The position numbers and the translations under genes are program-made. The notes below the pieces were generated by a model that was given only the letters and a program-made list of their open reading frames with translations, had not been told where the DNA came from and did no database searches. This document shows, in pieces, positions 1-7,363 of a DNA stretch of 64,000 nucleotides. Positions within the stretch are counted from its first letter, which is position 1, and every line of letters starts with the position of its first letter. The DNA comes from Paenibacillus ottowii (GTDB taxonomy: Bacteria; Bacillota; Bacilli; Paenibacillales; Paenibacillaceae), in contig NZ_VIJZ01000004.1 in the NCBI RefSeq assembly GCF_006874425.1, forward strand, positions 581,547-645,546, given 5' to 3'.

Positions 1-1
1 G

Positions 2-64
2 TTATACCTGGAGCCAGGTCAAGAAGGACAGCTCTCGTTTTCCTATCCGATGAAAGATACGTAG
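2..64 (+). CDS. Possible 3' end of a gene cut by the window edge
   Basis: The frame starting at base 2 is open to a TAG at 62-64 and gives about 20 residues ending in FSYPMKDT. It is followed 20 bases later by a clear hairpin with a T-tract, which is where a gene end would be expected. No family can be assigned from so short a piece, and the call rests mainly on the terminator behind it. Confidence 0.3.
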   Translation, partial: LYLEPGQEGQLSFSYPMKDT

Positions 65-84
65 AAAAGAAATATATGTATTCA

Positions 85-127
85 AAGGTTGTCTCCTGCG
101 ATTTTGGTAGGCGATAACCTTTTTTTA
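85..127 (+). terminator. Intrinsic terminator split by a transposon
   Basis: AAGGTT at 85-90 pairs with AACCTT at 116-121, and the stem continues through GTCTCC/GGTAGGC-type partial pairing. A run of T residues follows. The ISL3 element inserted exactly in this T-tract, duplicating TTTTTTTA (120-127 and 3173-3180). Confidence 0.7.
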
Positions 128-150
128 GGATATTCGGATTTTATAATGGA
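128..150 (+). repeat. Left terminal inverted repeat of the ISL3 element
   Basis: The repeat matches the reverse complement of 3151-3172 with about four mismatches over 22 bases, and has GG at the outer end. Confidence 0.88.
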
Positions 151-157
151 GGAGGGC

Positions 158-1522
158 TTATAGCTGATCCTTCTCCAATTTCTCGATTAAGGAGGAAAGA
201 TCGATTCCCAGCAAGATTATTTCTTCTGGCTGACGAACAAATCCAACAGGTGGCATGTTAAACATCGGGAAGTTTTTCTCCCGTAGATCGTAGCTATCAA
301 ACTGCCTCTGGTACTTAGGCATACACTGCTTTTTAAGTCCCTCTGTAAAGAGTATCTTGGATCGTAGGGCTTCAAAAGAGTATCCCCTGCCTAAACGGTT
401 AATGACTCGAACAAGGCTGTTTATAGATTCCGTATAAACGCTTGTAATGCGATGGTCGAAGTAGGCGAATATTTCCTCTTCCCAGCTCTTCATAGCCTTT
501 GTAAGTGGTTCAAAAGCGGATTGCAGTTCAGTTGGTATTTTAACTTTCCATTCGTTGTATTTAAGGAGTGCCGTCTGTCTGCTATCACATTCCCAAATAT
601 CGAAATATGATTCCTTTAAGTCATAAGCAGTACTAAGAGAAGAATGATTCTTTCTCCAAAGGTCAAGCGTAATTTTATCCATCTCTGTAAGCTCTATACG
701 GCGTTTTAGGAGGATATTACGGTCATGTACCAGCCCGCGGCGTTCTTTTGGCGATAATCCTTCTCGGAGCTGCTTACGAATGGTTTCTAACGCTTGGTTT
801 GCCATACGGAGAACATGAAACTTATCGACGATGATAAGAGCTTTTGGCAAGATAGCCCTCACGGCGTCCTTATATGGTTGCCACATATCCATTGTGACGT
901 ATCGTATTTGTCTTCTATTTGGAAGACGTGAGAGGTAGTCCATAACGGTTTCCTTGTTACGATTGGGCAAAACGTCTAACAAAGTATGTTCTTCAATATT
1001 GGTTAAAACGCATCTTGGCTTAATCATGTGTATTTCGTCAATCCCAAGCCAATTAGGAGTTTCAAAACGAAGCGTTTCTTTAAGACGATTGAGGTAATCA
1101 CGAAAGATGTTACGTATCGTTTTTTCATGCAATCCAACATCCTCGGATATGCTGACAAACGTGCGTTTAAGGCTTTGCTTCTCTATATAAGACAATAATC
1201 GTTTGGTACAGTTTCGCTTTTCGTCTATGGTGTGATCTAAGTGTTCCCAAAAGGTTCGATTGCAATCTCTACAGCGATACCTCTGACGCTTTATAAGAAG
1301 GCCTGCACGCTTGCCATGAATGGGCAAGTCCATATAAACTTGTTCCCTGCTGTCGTGTTTGTAGAGGTTGGCTATGCATCCGCAATGAGGGCAAACCAAA
1401 GGTGGAGAGTTCGTCACCACTTGTATTAGAAAATCAAATTCATTTTCACTAATACTTAATATGTTGAAGTTTGGAAGATTTAAAATATCCATATGAATTT
1501 CTTCTATGCACTTATGATGCAA
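158..1522 (-). CDS. ISL3-family transposase
   Basis: This DDE transposase cuts and joins the ends of the surrounding element. The N-terminal zinc ribbon has cysteines at about 44, 47, 84 and 87 (CPHC and CRDC). The catalytic acidic triad is visible as D162 in GIDEIH, D212 in TMDMW and E365 in TESINSL, and the length of about 450 residues is usual for ISL3 transposases. The reading frame is intact, so the element may still be active. The first ATG overlaps the 3' end of the MFS gene by 11 bases; ISL3 transposases usually begin MDILNLPNF-like, so the ATG at 1492, preceded by AGAAG, is the more likely start (444 aa). The overlap suggests the gene is translated from the same transcript as the MFS and ArsR genes. 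Confidence 0.93.
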   Translation of the reverse strand: MHHKCIEEIHMDILNLPNFNILSISENEFDFLIQVVTNSPPLVCPHCGCIANLYKHDSREQVYMDLPIHGKRAGLLIKRQRYRCRDCNRTFWEHLDHTIDEKRNCTKRLLSYIEKQSLKRTFVSISEDVGLHEKTIRNIFRDYLNRLKETLRFETPNWLGIDEIHMIKPRCVLTNIEEHTLLDVLPNRNKETVMDYLSRLPNRRQIRYVTMDMWQPYKDAVRAILPKALIIVDKFHVLRMANQALETIRKQLREGLSPKERRGLVHDRNILLKRRIELTEMDKITLDLWRKNHSSLSTAYDLKESYFDIWECDSRQTALLKYNEWKVKIPTELQSAFEPLTKAMKSWEEEIFAYFDHRITSVYTESINSLVRVINRLGRGYSFEALRSKILFTEGLKKQCMPKYQRQFDSYDLREKNFPMFNMPPVGFVRQPEEIILLGIDLSSLIEKLEKDQL

Positions 1523-2702
1523 GTTCCTTTTTTGTTTTTGCGTGACTGGTCAAAATACCGCTGAATATAAAAGATAACAACGAACCGGCAAAGCATATAG
1601 CCGCAAACATGCCTACGGCGGAAAAACCGTTAAAAGTCGCGTAAATCAGGCCTGCGATCCAAGAACCGAGCGTTGTTGCAACGTACATGATTGAATTGGC
1701 CAAGCTGGAGATTGTGCCGCGGATGGTTGGATTTAGTGAATTCAGCATTCCCAATATTAGGGGAAAAGCGATCCCCATGTTAACGAATATAAAAAAGTAA
1801 ACACTTTCAAAAGCCGCAACCGACGGCAAGAAAGGCAACACAATAAAACATATGATAGAGACAAGAAAGCCTACAACCAGCGTATTGAAACGGTTTAATG
1901 TTTTGATCACATAGGCACCGCCAAAGCTCCCGACTATATTCCCAAGACCTAGAAAAAACATTACGTATCCCGCTTGATCAATTGAAAGGTGAAAGCGATC
2001 CGTCACCCATTTTCCAATGAAAGAAAAGGCAGCAAAGAATCCACATTGAAATAAGAAATGAGCGAGGAAAGCCTTTCTCGCCATTCGGCTATTCAATAGT
2101 GGGATGTATCTACTGAAAATCGGAGTCTTGTTTTTTTGACCTTGATTTGGTTTCATTTCGGGCAAAGCATAGAAAATGAATATCGCTACTAATAATGCAC
2201 ATGCACCGATTGTAAAAAAAGGATAATACCAATGGGTTGAGGCAAGCAGACTTCCAATAGGGATGCCGAACGCTTGGGAAGCAGCCAAGCCTGCCATGAC
2301 GATTCCTGATACTTTGGCGATTTTTGACGTTGGAAACAGAGCAGGGATTGAGGCCCAGACTTGAGGCGCTGTAAATGCTGCGCTGACCCCGGCTAAAAAA
2401 CGGAATAAGAACATCGACCAAAAACCTGTGGCAAAGCCGCATAGCATAGTTGAAACCGAGAAGCAGACCATGCCGGTAAGCATTACTTTTTTGCGATCCC
2501 ATCCATCGGAAAGCGGTCCAGCAATCAATGCAAAAATGGCATAACCTAAAGCATAAGACCCCACCATCCAACCGGAATATTCAGTCGGGATATGAAACAA
2601 GCTCTGAAGAGTGGGGATGAGCGGAGATATCAAAAACGTATCCGTACCGATAACAAACATGATGAGGAAAAATAAAGCAGTTAATTTGATCATTCTATTC
2701 AC
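1512..2702 (-). CDS. MFS efflux transporter, DHA1 type, transposon passenger
   Basis: A 396-residue protein with about 12 hydrophobic segments and the MFS motif A, GPLSDGWDRKKV, after the second segment; this size and pattern fit drug:proton antiporters of the DHA1 group in the cytoplasmic membrane. It lies about 60 bases downstream of an ArsR-family regulator on the same strand and overlaps the transposase gene, all inside one ISL3 element. The simplest reading is a regulated export gene carried as cargo. The substrate cannot be told from sequence; the nearby ArsR protein lacks the classic metal-binding box, so a drug or other organic compound is as likely as a metal. Confidence 0.85.
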   Translation of the reverse strand: MNRMIKLTALFFLIMFVIGTDTFLISPLIPTLQSLFHIPTEYSGWMVGSYALGYAIFALIAGPLSDGWDRKKVMLTGMVCFSVSTMLCGFATGFWSMFLFRFLAGVSAAFTAPQVWASIPALFPTSKIAKVSGIVMAGLAASQAFGIPIGSLLASTHWYYPFFTIGACALLVAIFIFYALPEMKPNQGQKNKTPIFSRYIPLLNSRMARKAFLAHFLFQCGFFAAFSFIGKWVTDRFHLSIDQAGYVMFFLGLGNIVGSFGGAYVIKTLNRFNTLVVGFLVSIICFIVLPFLPSVAAFESVYFFIFVNMGIAFPLILGMLNSLNPTIRGTISSLANSIMYVATTLGSWIAGLIYATFNGFSAVGMFAAICFAGSLLSFIFSGILTSHAKTKKELAS

Positions 2703-2765
2703 CCTTTTTAGTTAGTTCTATAGTTCAAAGATTATTGAACTAATGAATAAAAAAAGAATTTCTTT

Positions 2766-3056
2766 CTACAACGTATCCAGAAATCCAGGTAAGTAAGTTT
2801 GAAATGTCTCCAAATCGATGCTCATATACTTCGTTTGAGCTTCTTTTCGTACCCTGATCAATTTCGCCTCCTTTAAAGCACGCAAGTGATACGAAGTATT
2901 CGATTTCGTAGTATCGCGAATGTGTCCTACTTCTCCACAATTCATTTCCTTCTTGCTGGCGTATAGAGCTCGTATGATGTCCAATCTTGTTTCATCGGCT
3001 AACGCCTTAAATATTTTGACTCTGAGCTCGTCATTTATTATTTTTTGAGTAGTCAT
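2766..3056 (-). CDS. ArsR-family winged-helix repressor, transposon passenger
   Basis: A 96-residue protein with the ArsR-type winged helix: KALADETRLDIIRAL near the N-terminus, then a recognition helix region (TTKSNTSYHLRALKEA) and the wing with KYMSI. It lacks the ELCVCDL-type cysteine box of metal-sensing ArsR/SmtB proteins, although one Cys lies in the EMNCGEV segment. It stands just upstream of the MFS gene in the same direction and probably controls that gene and itself. No Shine-Dalgarno sequence precedes the ATG, and the best promoter puts transcription start at the ATG, so the message may be leaderless. Confidence 0.85.
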   Translation of the reverse strand: MTTQKIINDELRVKIFKALADETRLDIIRALYASKKEMNCGEVGHIRDTTKSNTSYHLRALKEAKLIRVRKEAQTKYMSIDLETFQTYLPGFLDTL

Positions 3057-3062
3057 AAAACC

Positions 3063-3090
3063 ATTGTACTAAGATATCGCTACAAATCAA
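3063..3090 (-). promoter_or_regulatory. Sigma-A-type promoter for the arsR-MFS-transposase unit
   Basis: On the minus strand TTGATT (3085-3090) and TACAAT (3063-3068) are separated by 16 bases. The ATG at 3056 begins only seven bases after the -10 box, which predicts a leaderless or near-leaderless mRNA. Confidence 0.55.
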
Positions 3091-3150
3091 GCCTTTAGAA
3101 AAATACCACCATATTTTCCGATTTTCAAGGCAAATGTTTTGATTTTGTCT

Positions 3151-3172
3151 TCACCATAAAATCCGAATACCC
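3151..3172 (-). repeat. Right terminal inverted repeat of the ISL3 element
   Basis: It is the inverted copy of 128-150, with the outermost base at 3172 and followed directly by the target duplication TTTTTTTA. Confidence 0.88.
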
Positions 3173-3241
3173 TTTTTTTATTTTATAGCTAAACAGTTTG
3201 ACTCGGATGAGATTCGGCTTTGGCTTGACATCAGTATTGTG

Positions 3242-3301
3242 CGTTCATTTTCGCATGAATGAATCACTAAGAATGAACGGATGTACGATAGTATGTATAA
3301 T
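3242..3301 (+). promoter_or_regulatory. Inverted repeat and -10 region before the HTH gene at 3338
   Basis: CGTTCATT at 3242-3249 is mirrored by AATGAACG at 3272-3279, with a further ATGAATGAAT between them. A TATAAT box lies at 3296-3301 without a good -35. A TTGACA occurs at 3225-3230 but has no matching -10 at the right distance. The repeat is a candidate operator for the downstream regulator or a partner. Confidence 0.4.
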
Positions 3302-3337
3302 GGACATCAGATATGAAGGAAAAGAGGACAGAAAGCG

Positions 3338-4273
3338 ATGAGCCACGACGTGAATGCTCCTTATGATGTACATGTAGCATATGGACCGGTGTTTGAACTG
3401 CTCAGCAGCTTACACACTTTTATTTGCCGCAAGGCTTACAAAAAAACTGATTTATCATCCGGGTGGGCGGACCAAGTGCGTGGAACACTGTCTCCGAGTC
3501 TGTCTGCGTTAGTGGAGTCCATGGAAATCAATGCAGACTGGAAGGTTATTTATGGACTTGTCTGTATGCTTTCTGATAAAGGGGGCGTTGAAGAGGTTGT
3601 AGACCGCTTGGAAAGCCAGACTTTGCAGGAATTAAAACAACAGGTATCAGCCTATGGGATTCCGCTGCCTGACGACATGGAGAACCTCCGTAAACTTGCT
3701 TTGCGATTGCTATCCGGCTGGAACGAAGAGTATTTTCGTCACGTGGATACAAGGATTCTCAGCGGCCTGAAACTGGAAGCTGAACGCAGAAAACGGGAAA
3801 AGAACGTATATAGCTCTATGGAGTGGGTGGATCGTACAACTAATGGCTTCCGATTTGAGCCTTCCGCTGGACTGACGCAGGTGTTGCTGGTACCGCAATA
3901 TCATTTTCAGCCGATAAATATTATTTATCGATTTGGGTCACTTCTGTTATGCCATTATTCCGCAGGAGTATATGTTCAGGAGGACGATTTTTTATCACCC
4001 CAAGAATACCGAATGATTCGAAGTTTGGGGGAGAAGAGCAGGCTCAAAATATTAAAATATTTGTACCACAGCCAGTCTCCGCGAACCTTTATTGAGATTG
4101 TCCGCCATCTCAAGCTATCTAAGGGAATCACGCATGATCATATATTTAAGCTCCGTGCCGCTGGCTTCATTCATGCACATTTTGACGGCGAAACATTGCT
4201 TGGCTATAGTGCACGGCTTGCGGCTGTGGACGAGATGCGTGGGAGTATCCTTGGCTATATGGAGCGAAGGTAG
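3338..4273 (+). CDS. ArsR-like winged-helix regulatory protein, long form
   Basis: A 311-residue soluble protein. The C-terminal third (about 225-300) has an ArsR-like winged helix: LGEKSRLKILKYLY, then FIEIVRHLKLSKGITHDHIFKL. The N-terminal 200 residues are helical, without a domain I can name; long ArsR-like proteins of this build are common in Bacilli, where the N-terminal part is thought to bind an unknown ligand. It stands alone, just outside the ISL3 element, with an inverted repeat upstream. The ATG at 3338 follows AGGAAAAGAGG. It could act on itself or on the methyltransferase gene downstream, but nothing in the sequence proves this. Confidence 0.7.
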   Translation: MSHDVNAPYDVHVAYGPVFELLSSLHTFICRKAYKKTDLSSGWADQVRGTLSPSLSALVESMEINADWKVIYGLVCMLSDKGGVEEVVDRLESQTLQELKQQVSAYGIPLPDDMENLRKLALRLLSGWNEEYFRHVDTRILSGLKLEAERRKREKNVYSSMEWVDRTTNGFRFEPSAGLTQVLLVPQYHFQPINIIYRFGSLLLCHYSAGVYVQEDDFLSPQEYRMIRSLGEKSRLKILKYLYHSQSPRTFIEIVRHLKLSKGITHDHIFKLRAAGFIHAHFDGETLLGYSARLAAVDEMRGSILGYMERR

Positions 4274-4288
4274 GTATAAGATTGAGCC

Positions 4289-4317
4289 TTGACAAAATTA
4301 TTTATTTGTGCTATAAT
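4289..4317 (+). promoter_or_regulatory. Consensus sigma-A promoter for the methyltransferase gene
   Basis: TTGACA (4289-4294) and TATAAT (4312-4317) are separated by exactly 17 bases, a perfect consensus match. Transcription should start near 4324, directly before the leader hairpin. Confidence 0.85.
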
Positions 4318-4342
4318 TTACATTTATTTAAGTTGATATTAT

Positions 4343-4381
4343 AATAAGATTCTCCTGGCCAGGGGAATCTTATTTTTGTTT
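4343..4381 (+). terminator. Terminator-like hairpin in the methyltransferase leader (possible attenuator)
   Basis: AATAAGATTC (4343-4352) pairs with GAATCTTATT (4365-4374), with a further CCTGG/CCAGG pairing at the top, and TTTTTGTTTTTA follows. It lies between a perfect promoter and the ribosome site of the next gene, so it would stop most transcripts before the gene unless antitermination occurs. It could alternatively serve as the terminator of the gene ending at 4273. Confidence 0.7.
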
Positions 4382-4399
4382 TTATAGGAGGATAAATGT

Positions 4400-5314
4400 A
4401 TGAAGCCAGATGAGTCCAGTTTAACTTCCTTAGTAGCAGCTTTTGGCCGAGCATATCATAGTCAACATGACACACCCAAAATTTTTGATGATTTTATGGC
4501 TAAAGAGTTAATTTCCCAAAAAGAATTTTCAGATATTAGAAAGAATATGATTGAAGGGATAACGTTTTTCAATGCAGAGATTGCGCAAAGGTTCAGAGAT
4601 GATCCAGATGAAATTTTAAAATGGATTACGCAAGTTCAACTTTCTCCAACACCCCTAGCACGTGCTGCGTATTGTGAAAAAGTATTGCTTCATGAAGTTA
4701 GATTAGGATTACAGCAGTATGTCATACTTGGAGCCGGGTTAGATACTTTTTGTTTTCGACATCCAGAATTGAAAAACAGCCTAGAAATATTTGAAATAGA
4801 TCATCCAGCAACACAGGAATCTAAGAAGAGAAGGTTAGCTCATGCAAATTTAAAAATACCGAGCCATCTTCATCTGGTTTCTATGGACTTTGCCCATCCG
4901 TTTTCGTATTCCAATCTATTGGATGAAGGGTTTGCCAACAAAAAAACATTCTTTAGCCTTCTGGGTGTTTCTTATTATTTAACTAAAGAGGAAATTTCAA
5001 CATTAATAAATCATTTGTTTACCAAGGTCCCATCGGGGAGTTCGATCGTGTTTGATTATGCAGATGAAAACCTTTTTAGAGAGAAAGGCATGTTTAATAG
5101 AGTTGAAAATATGGTAAAAATGGCTTCAGTAAGTGGAGAACCCATGAAATCATGTTTTGATTATGATGAAATCGAGGAAATGTTAGAAGCTTCAGATTTA
5201 CTAATTTATGAACATCTATCCCCGGATACAATAAATAGTCTTTTCTTTGATGAGAGAGCAGATTATTTGTCTGCGTTCGAAACGATTCATTATATTCATG
5301 CTGTAAAAAAATAG
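4400..5314 (+). CDS. Class I SAM-dependent methyltransferase, leucine carboxyl methyltransferase-like
   Basis: A 304-residue cytoplasmic protein of the family that includes LCMT-like and TIGR00027-type methyltransferases. The SAM-binding loop is VILGAGLDTFCFR (about 111-123), and the acidic residue at the end of the second strand is in FEIDHPATQ. A conserved aromatic/Arg patch, ARAAYCEKVLL, comes before the loop, as usual in this family. The natural substrate of bacterial members is mostly unknown; many act on small molecules in secondary metabolism. The start has a strong TAGGAGG. The leader carries a terminator-like hairpin after a consensus promoter, which suggests induced expression. The AT-rich base composition is a little lower in GC than neighbouring genes. 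Confidence 0.82.
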   Translation: MKPDESSLTSLVAAFGRAYHSQHDTPKIFDDFMAKELISQKEFSDIRKNMIEGITFFNAEIAQRFRDDPDEILKWITQVQLSPTPLARAAYCEKVLLHEVRLGLQQYVILGAGLDTFCFRHPELKNSLEIFEIDHPATQESKKRRLAHANLKIPSHLHLVSMDFAHPFSYSNLLDEGFANKKTFFSLLGVSYYLTKEEISTLINHLFTKVPSGSSIVFDYADENLFREKGMFNRVENMVKMASVSGEPMKSCFDYDEIEEMLEASDLLIYEHLSPDTINSLFFDERADYLSAFETIHYIHAVKK

Positions 5315-5336
5315 TATAGCAAATGAGTAAGAGACA

Positions 5337-5375
5337 GCCACTTAATCTACTACTAGGGATTAAGTGGTTTTATTT
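5337..5375 (+). terminator. Intrinsic terminator of the methyltransferase gene
   Basis: CCACTTAATC (5338-5347) pairs with GATTAAGTGG (5358-5367), followed by TTTTATTT. Confidence 0.85.
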
Positions 5376-5443
5376 ATATTTGTACAAAAATTCGGGTAGT
5401 TGTTGATAAGCAGAGCTTTTACATAAAAAAGTGCAGTTCTCCC

Positions 5444-5472
5444 TTTACAGAACCCTAATAAATTCCTATAAT
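5444..5472 (+). promoter_or_regulatory. Sigma-A promoter of the ABC importer operon
   Basis: TTTACA (5444-5449) and TATAAT (5467-5472) are 17 bases apart. The leader to the ATG at 5536 is about 55 bases and contains no obvious riboswitch. Confidence 0.75.
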
Positions 5473-5535
5473 GAGGTTTATCTTCTTAATCACAACTTGT
5501 TCTATCGGAATTTAATTATTTAATTCGGGGGGATT

Positions 5536-7257
5536 ATGTTGAAAAAGAGTATTATTTTACTTAGCAGCCTACTTCTGGCGAGTTCTACCTTGCTAGCGGC
5601 TTGCTCCACTGGATCGGATAGTACGAACAATTCTGCTGCTCAAAGCAATGAAGACACGCAGACGGCCACTACAGCGCAGCCATTAACAAGTCTGGTAAAG
5701 GCTTCTGATATGTCCAAATTGCCGGAAGTATCCAAAAAAAGAAACGACACCATTATTGTTGGTCTGACTGACCCGGCCGGGGTATTCACCCCGTATTTTA
5801 ACCAAAGCGGCTATGACGGAAACGTCATTTCTCAGTTATGGACTCCGCTGGTTACGGTAGACGAGAAAGGGCTTCCGCTGCCCAATCTGGCGAAGAGCTG
5901 GGATATATCCAAGGATAATCTGACGTATACGTTTCAACTGGTTCCCGGTACCCAATTCAGCGATGGCTCACCTTTGACAGCAGAGGATGTCGCTTTTACC
6001 TGGACGTTAATCTATGACAAAGCCTATCCTGGCGACAGCCAAATTCGGAAGCTGAACATTAAAGGAGGCAAAGCTTATACGGAAGGCAAGGCAAAGCAAA
6101 TTGATGGAATTAAGGTAATTGATCCACAGACGATTTCTGTGACATTGGAAAAGCCAAATGCGCTGGCTCTGACCATTCTCGGTGAATATGTGCTGTCCAA
6201 AGCTTACTACGGCAAGGATTATAAGTTCGGACAGCTGGATTATTTTAAAAATCTGCATGGTAGCCCATTGGGGAATGGGGCATATAAGCTGGAAAAATTC
6301 ATTCCGGGGCAAGAAGTTCGTCTGGAGGCGAATGATCACTTTTTTAAAGGCAAGCCGAAAACGAAACACTTCATTTATAAAACGGCGGAAGGCGATGCAT
6401 GGCAGTTCATCGAAACAGGTGATACCGATTTTGCTTCCTTTACCGCAACGCAGGAAAATATCGATAAGCTGAAAGGGCTTGGCTTTTTGAATATTCTGCC
6501 ATATACCCCGAGCACCTACGGATATTTGCAAGTCAATCTGGAAAATGAAAAGCTGAAGGATAAAAAGGTACGTCAAGCATTGACCTATGGATTGGATCGC
6601 AAAAGCATTTATGTTGACGCAGCTCAGGGAGCAGGGGCGGTCGCCAACATTCCGGCTTCTCCTATATTCTGGTCATACACGACCGATGGGATCAATCCAT
6701 ACAACTACGACCCGGAGCAAGCGAAAAAGCTGCTGGATGAAGCAGGCTGGGTAGAAGGCAGTGAAGGCATCCGTGAGAAAAACGGCCAGAAATTGACCAT
6801 TCACTTGCTGACCTCCAAGCGCCCAGAAACAGATACCTTTATTGCGCTTGCGGCTGAGAACTATAAAGCGATTGGCGTTGACCTGCAACCGGAAATCTTT
6901 GCGGACTTTAATGCAATGGTCGCTAAAGTAGAAGGAAAAGATTACGACCTCGCCGCCTTCTCGACCGCCATGCTTACAGACCCATCGGATGGGATTGAGC
7001 CATTTGTCAATGGTGAAATCAAGGGATATAACAATCCGAAGCTCAAAGAGCTCTATGAAAAAGGTTTGGCTACGACGAATATGGAAGAACGCAAGAAAAT
7101 ATATAAGGAATTATATGTACTGCTAAATGATGAACTACCCGTTATTTTCACCAACTACAAGAAGACTGTATATGCTTACAATGGTCGAATGGAACATGTA
7201 AAGGTCAGCCCATTCATTGGCTTGTCTGGTAATCTGTTTGAATGGTCCCTTAAATAA
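5536..7257 (+). CDS. Peptide-type ABC transporter substrate-binding lipoprotein (SBP family 5)
   Basis: A 573-residue exported lipoprotein that captures the substrate outside the membrane for the permease encoded downstream. The signal peptide (about 1-21) ends in a lipobox, LAAC, so Cys22 is lipidated. A Ser/Thr/Asn-rich linker follows, then a full-length SBP_bac_5 domain. Typical family stretches are visible, such as the FQLVPGTQFSDGSPLTAEDV region and the KKVRQALTYGLDR region. Family 5 proteins bind oligopeptides, dipeptides, nickel or, less often, sugars; sequence alone does not decide. The ATG follows GGGGGGA. It is the first gene of a five-gene operon and is followed by a stem-loop that may raise its own mRNA level. 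Confidence 0.93.
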   Translation: MLKKSIILLSSLLLASSTLLAACSTGSDSTNNSAAQSNEDTQTATTAQPLTSLVKASDMSKLPEVSKKRNDTIIVGLTDPAGVFTPYFNQSGYDGNVISQLWTPLVTVDEKGLPLPNLAKSWDISKDNLTYTFQLVPGTQFSDGSPLTAEDVAFTWTLIYDKAYPGDSQIRKLNIKGGKAYTEGKAKQIDGIKVIDPQTISVTLEKPNALALTILGEYVLSKAYYGKDYKFGQLDYFKNLHGSPLGNGAYKLEKFIPGQEVRLEANDHFFKGKPKTKHFIYKTAEGDAWQFIETGDTDFASFTATQENIDKLKGLGFLNILPYTPSTYGYLQVNLENEKLKDKKVRQALTYGLDRKSIYVDAAQGAGAVANIPASPIFWSYTTDGINPYNYDPEQAKKLLDEAGWVEGSEGIREKNGQKLTIHLLTSKRPETDTFIALAAENYKAIGVDLQPEIFADFNAMVAKVEGKDYDLAAFSTAMLTDPSDGIEPFVNGEIKGYNNPKLKELYEKGLATTNMEERKKIYKELYVLLNDELPVIFTNYKKTVYAYNGRMEHVKVSPFIGLSGNLFEWSLK

Positions 7258-7270
7258 GTTACCTTTGCGG

Positions 7271-7308
7271 GCCCCTTGTGAAGAACGTCAGGTTCGGATC
7301 AAGGGGTC
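7271..7308 (+). promoter_or_regulatory. Intercistronic stem-loop after the binding-protein gene
   Basis: CCCCTTG (7272-7278) pairs with CAAGGGG (7300-7306), but no T-tract follows. Such structures between a binding-protein gene and its permease genes often protect the upstream mRNA, giving excess binding protein. Confidence 0.5.
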
Positions 7309-7363
7309 TGCCAAATGGAGGACGCGTCATGAGTGCCTGACCATAAATTGAAAGGAGTCTGTC

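Larger units (their letters stand above)
120..3180. mobile_element. Complete ISL3-family element with MFS and ArsR passenger genes, with 8-bp target duplication
   Basis: Terminal inverted repeats are visible: the left end at 128-150 begins GGATATTCGGATTTTAT and the reverse complement of the right end at 3151-3172 begins GGGTATTCGGATTTTAT. Outside both ends lies the same 8-mer, TTTTTTTA, at 120-127 and 3173-3180. An 8-bp AT-rich duplication and ends starting with GG are typical of ISL3 elements. The element itself is 3045 bp (128-3172), roughly twice an ordinary ISL3 element, because it holds an efflux pump gene and an ArsR-type regulator upstream of the transposase, all on the minus strand. 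ISL3 relatives carrying metal-efflux and regulator passengers are known (for example ISPpu12), so the arrangement has precedent; this MFS/ArsR cargo I do not recognise. Confidence 0.92.

Noticed and set aside
6007..6576. Minus-strand open frame of 189 codons
   Set aside because: Opposite the substrate-binding lipoprotein gene; no supporting feature.
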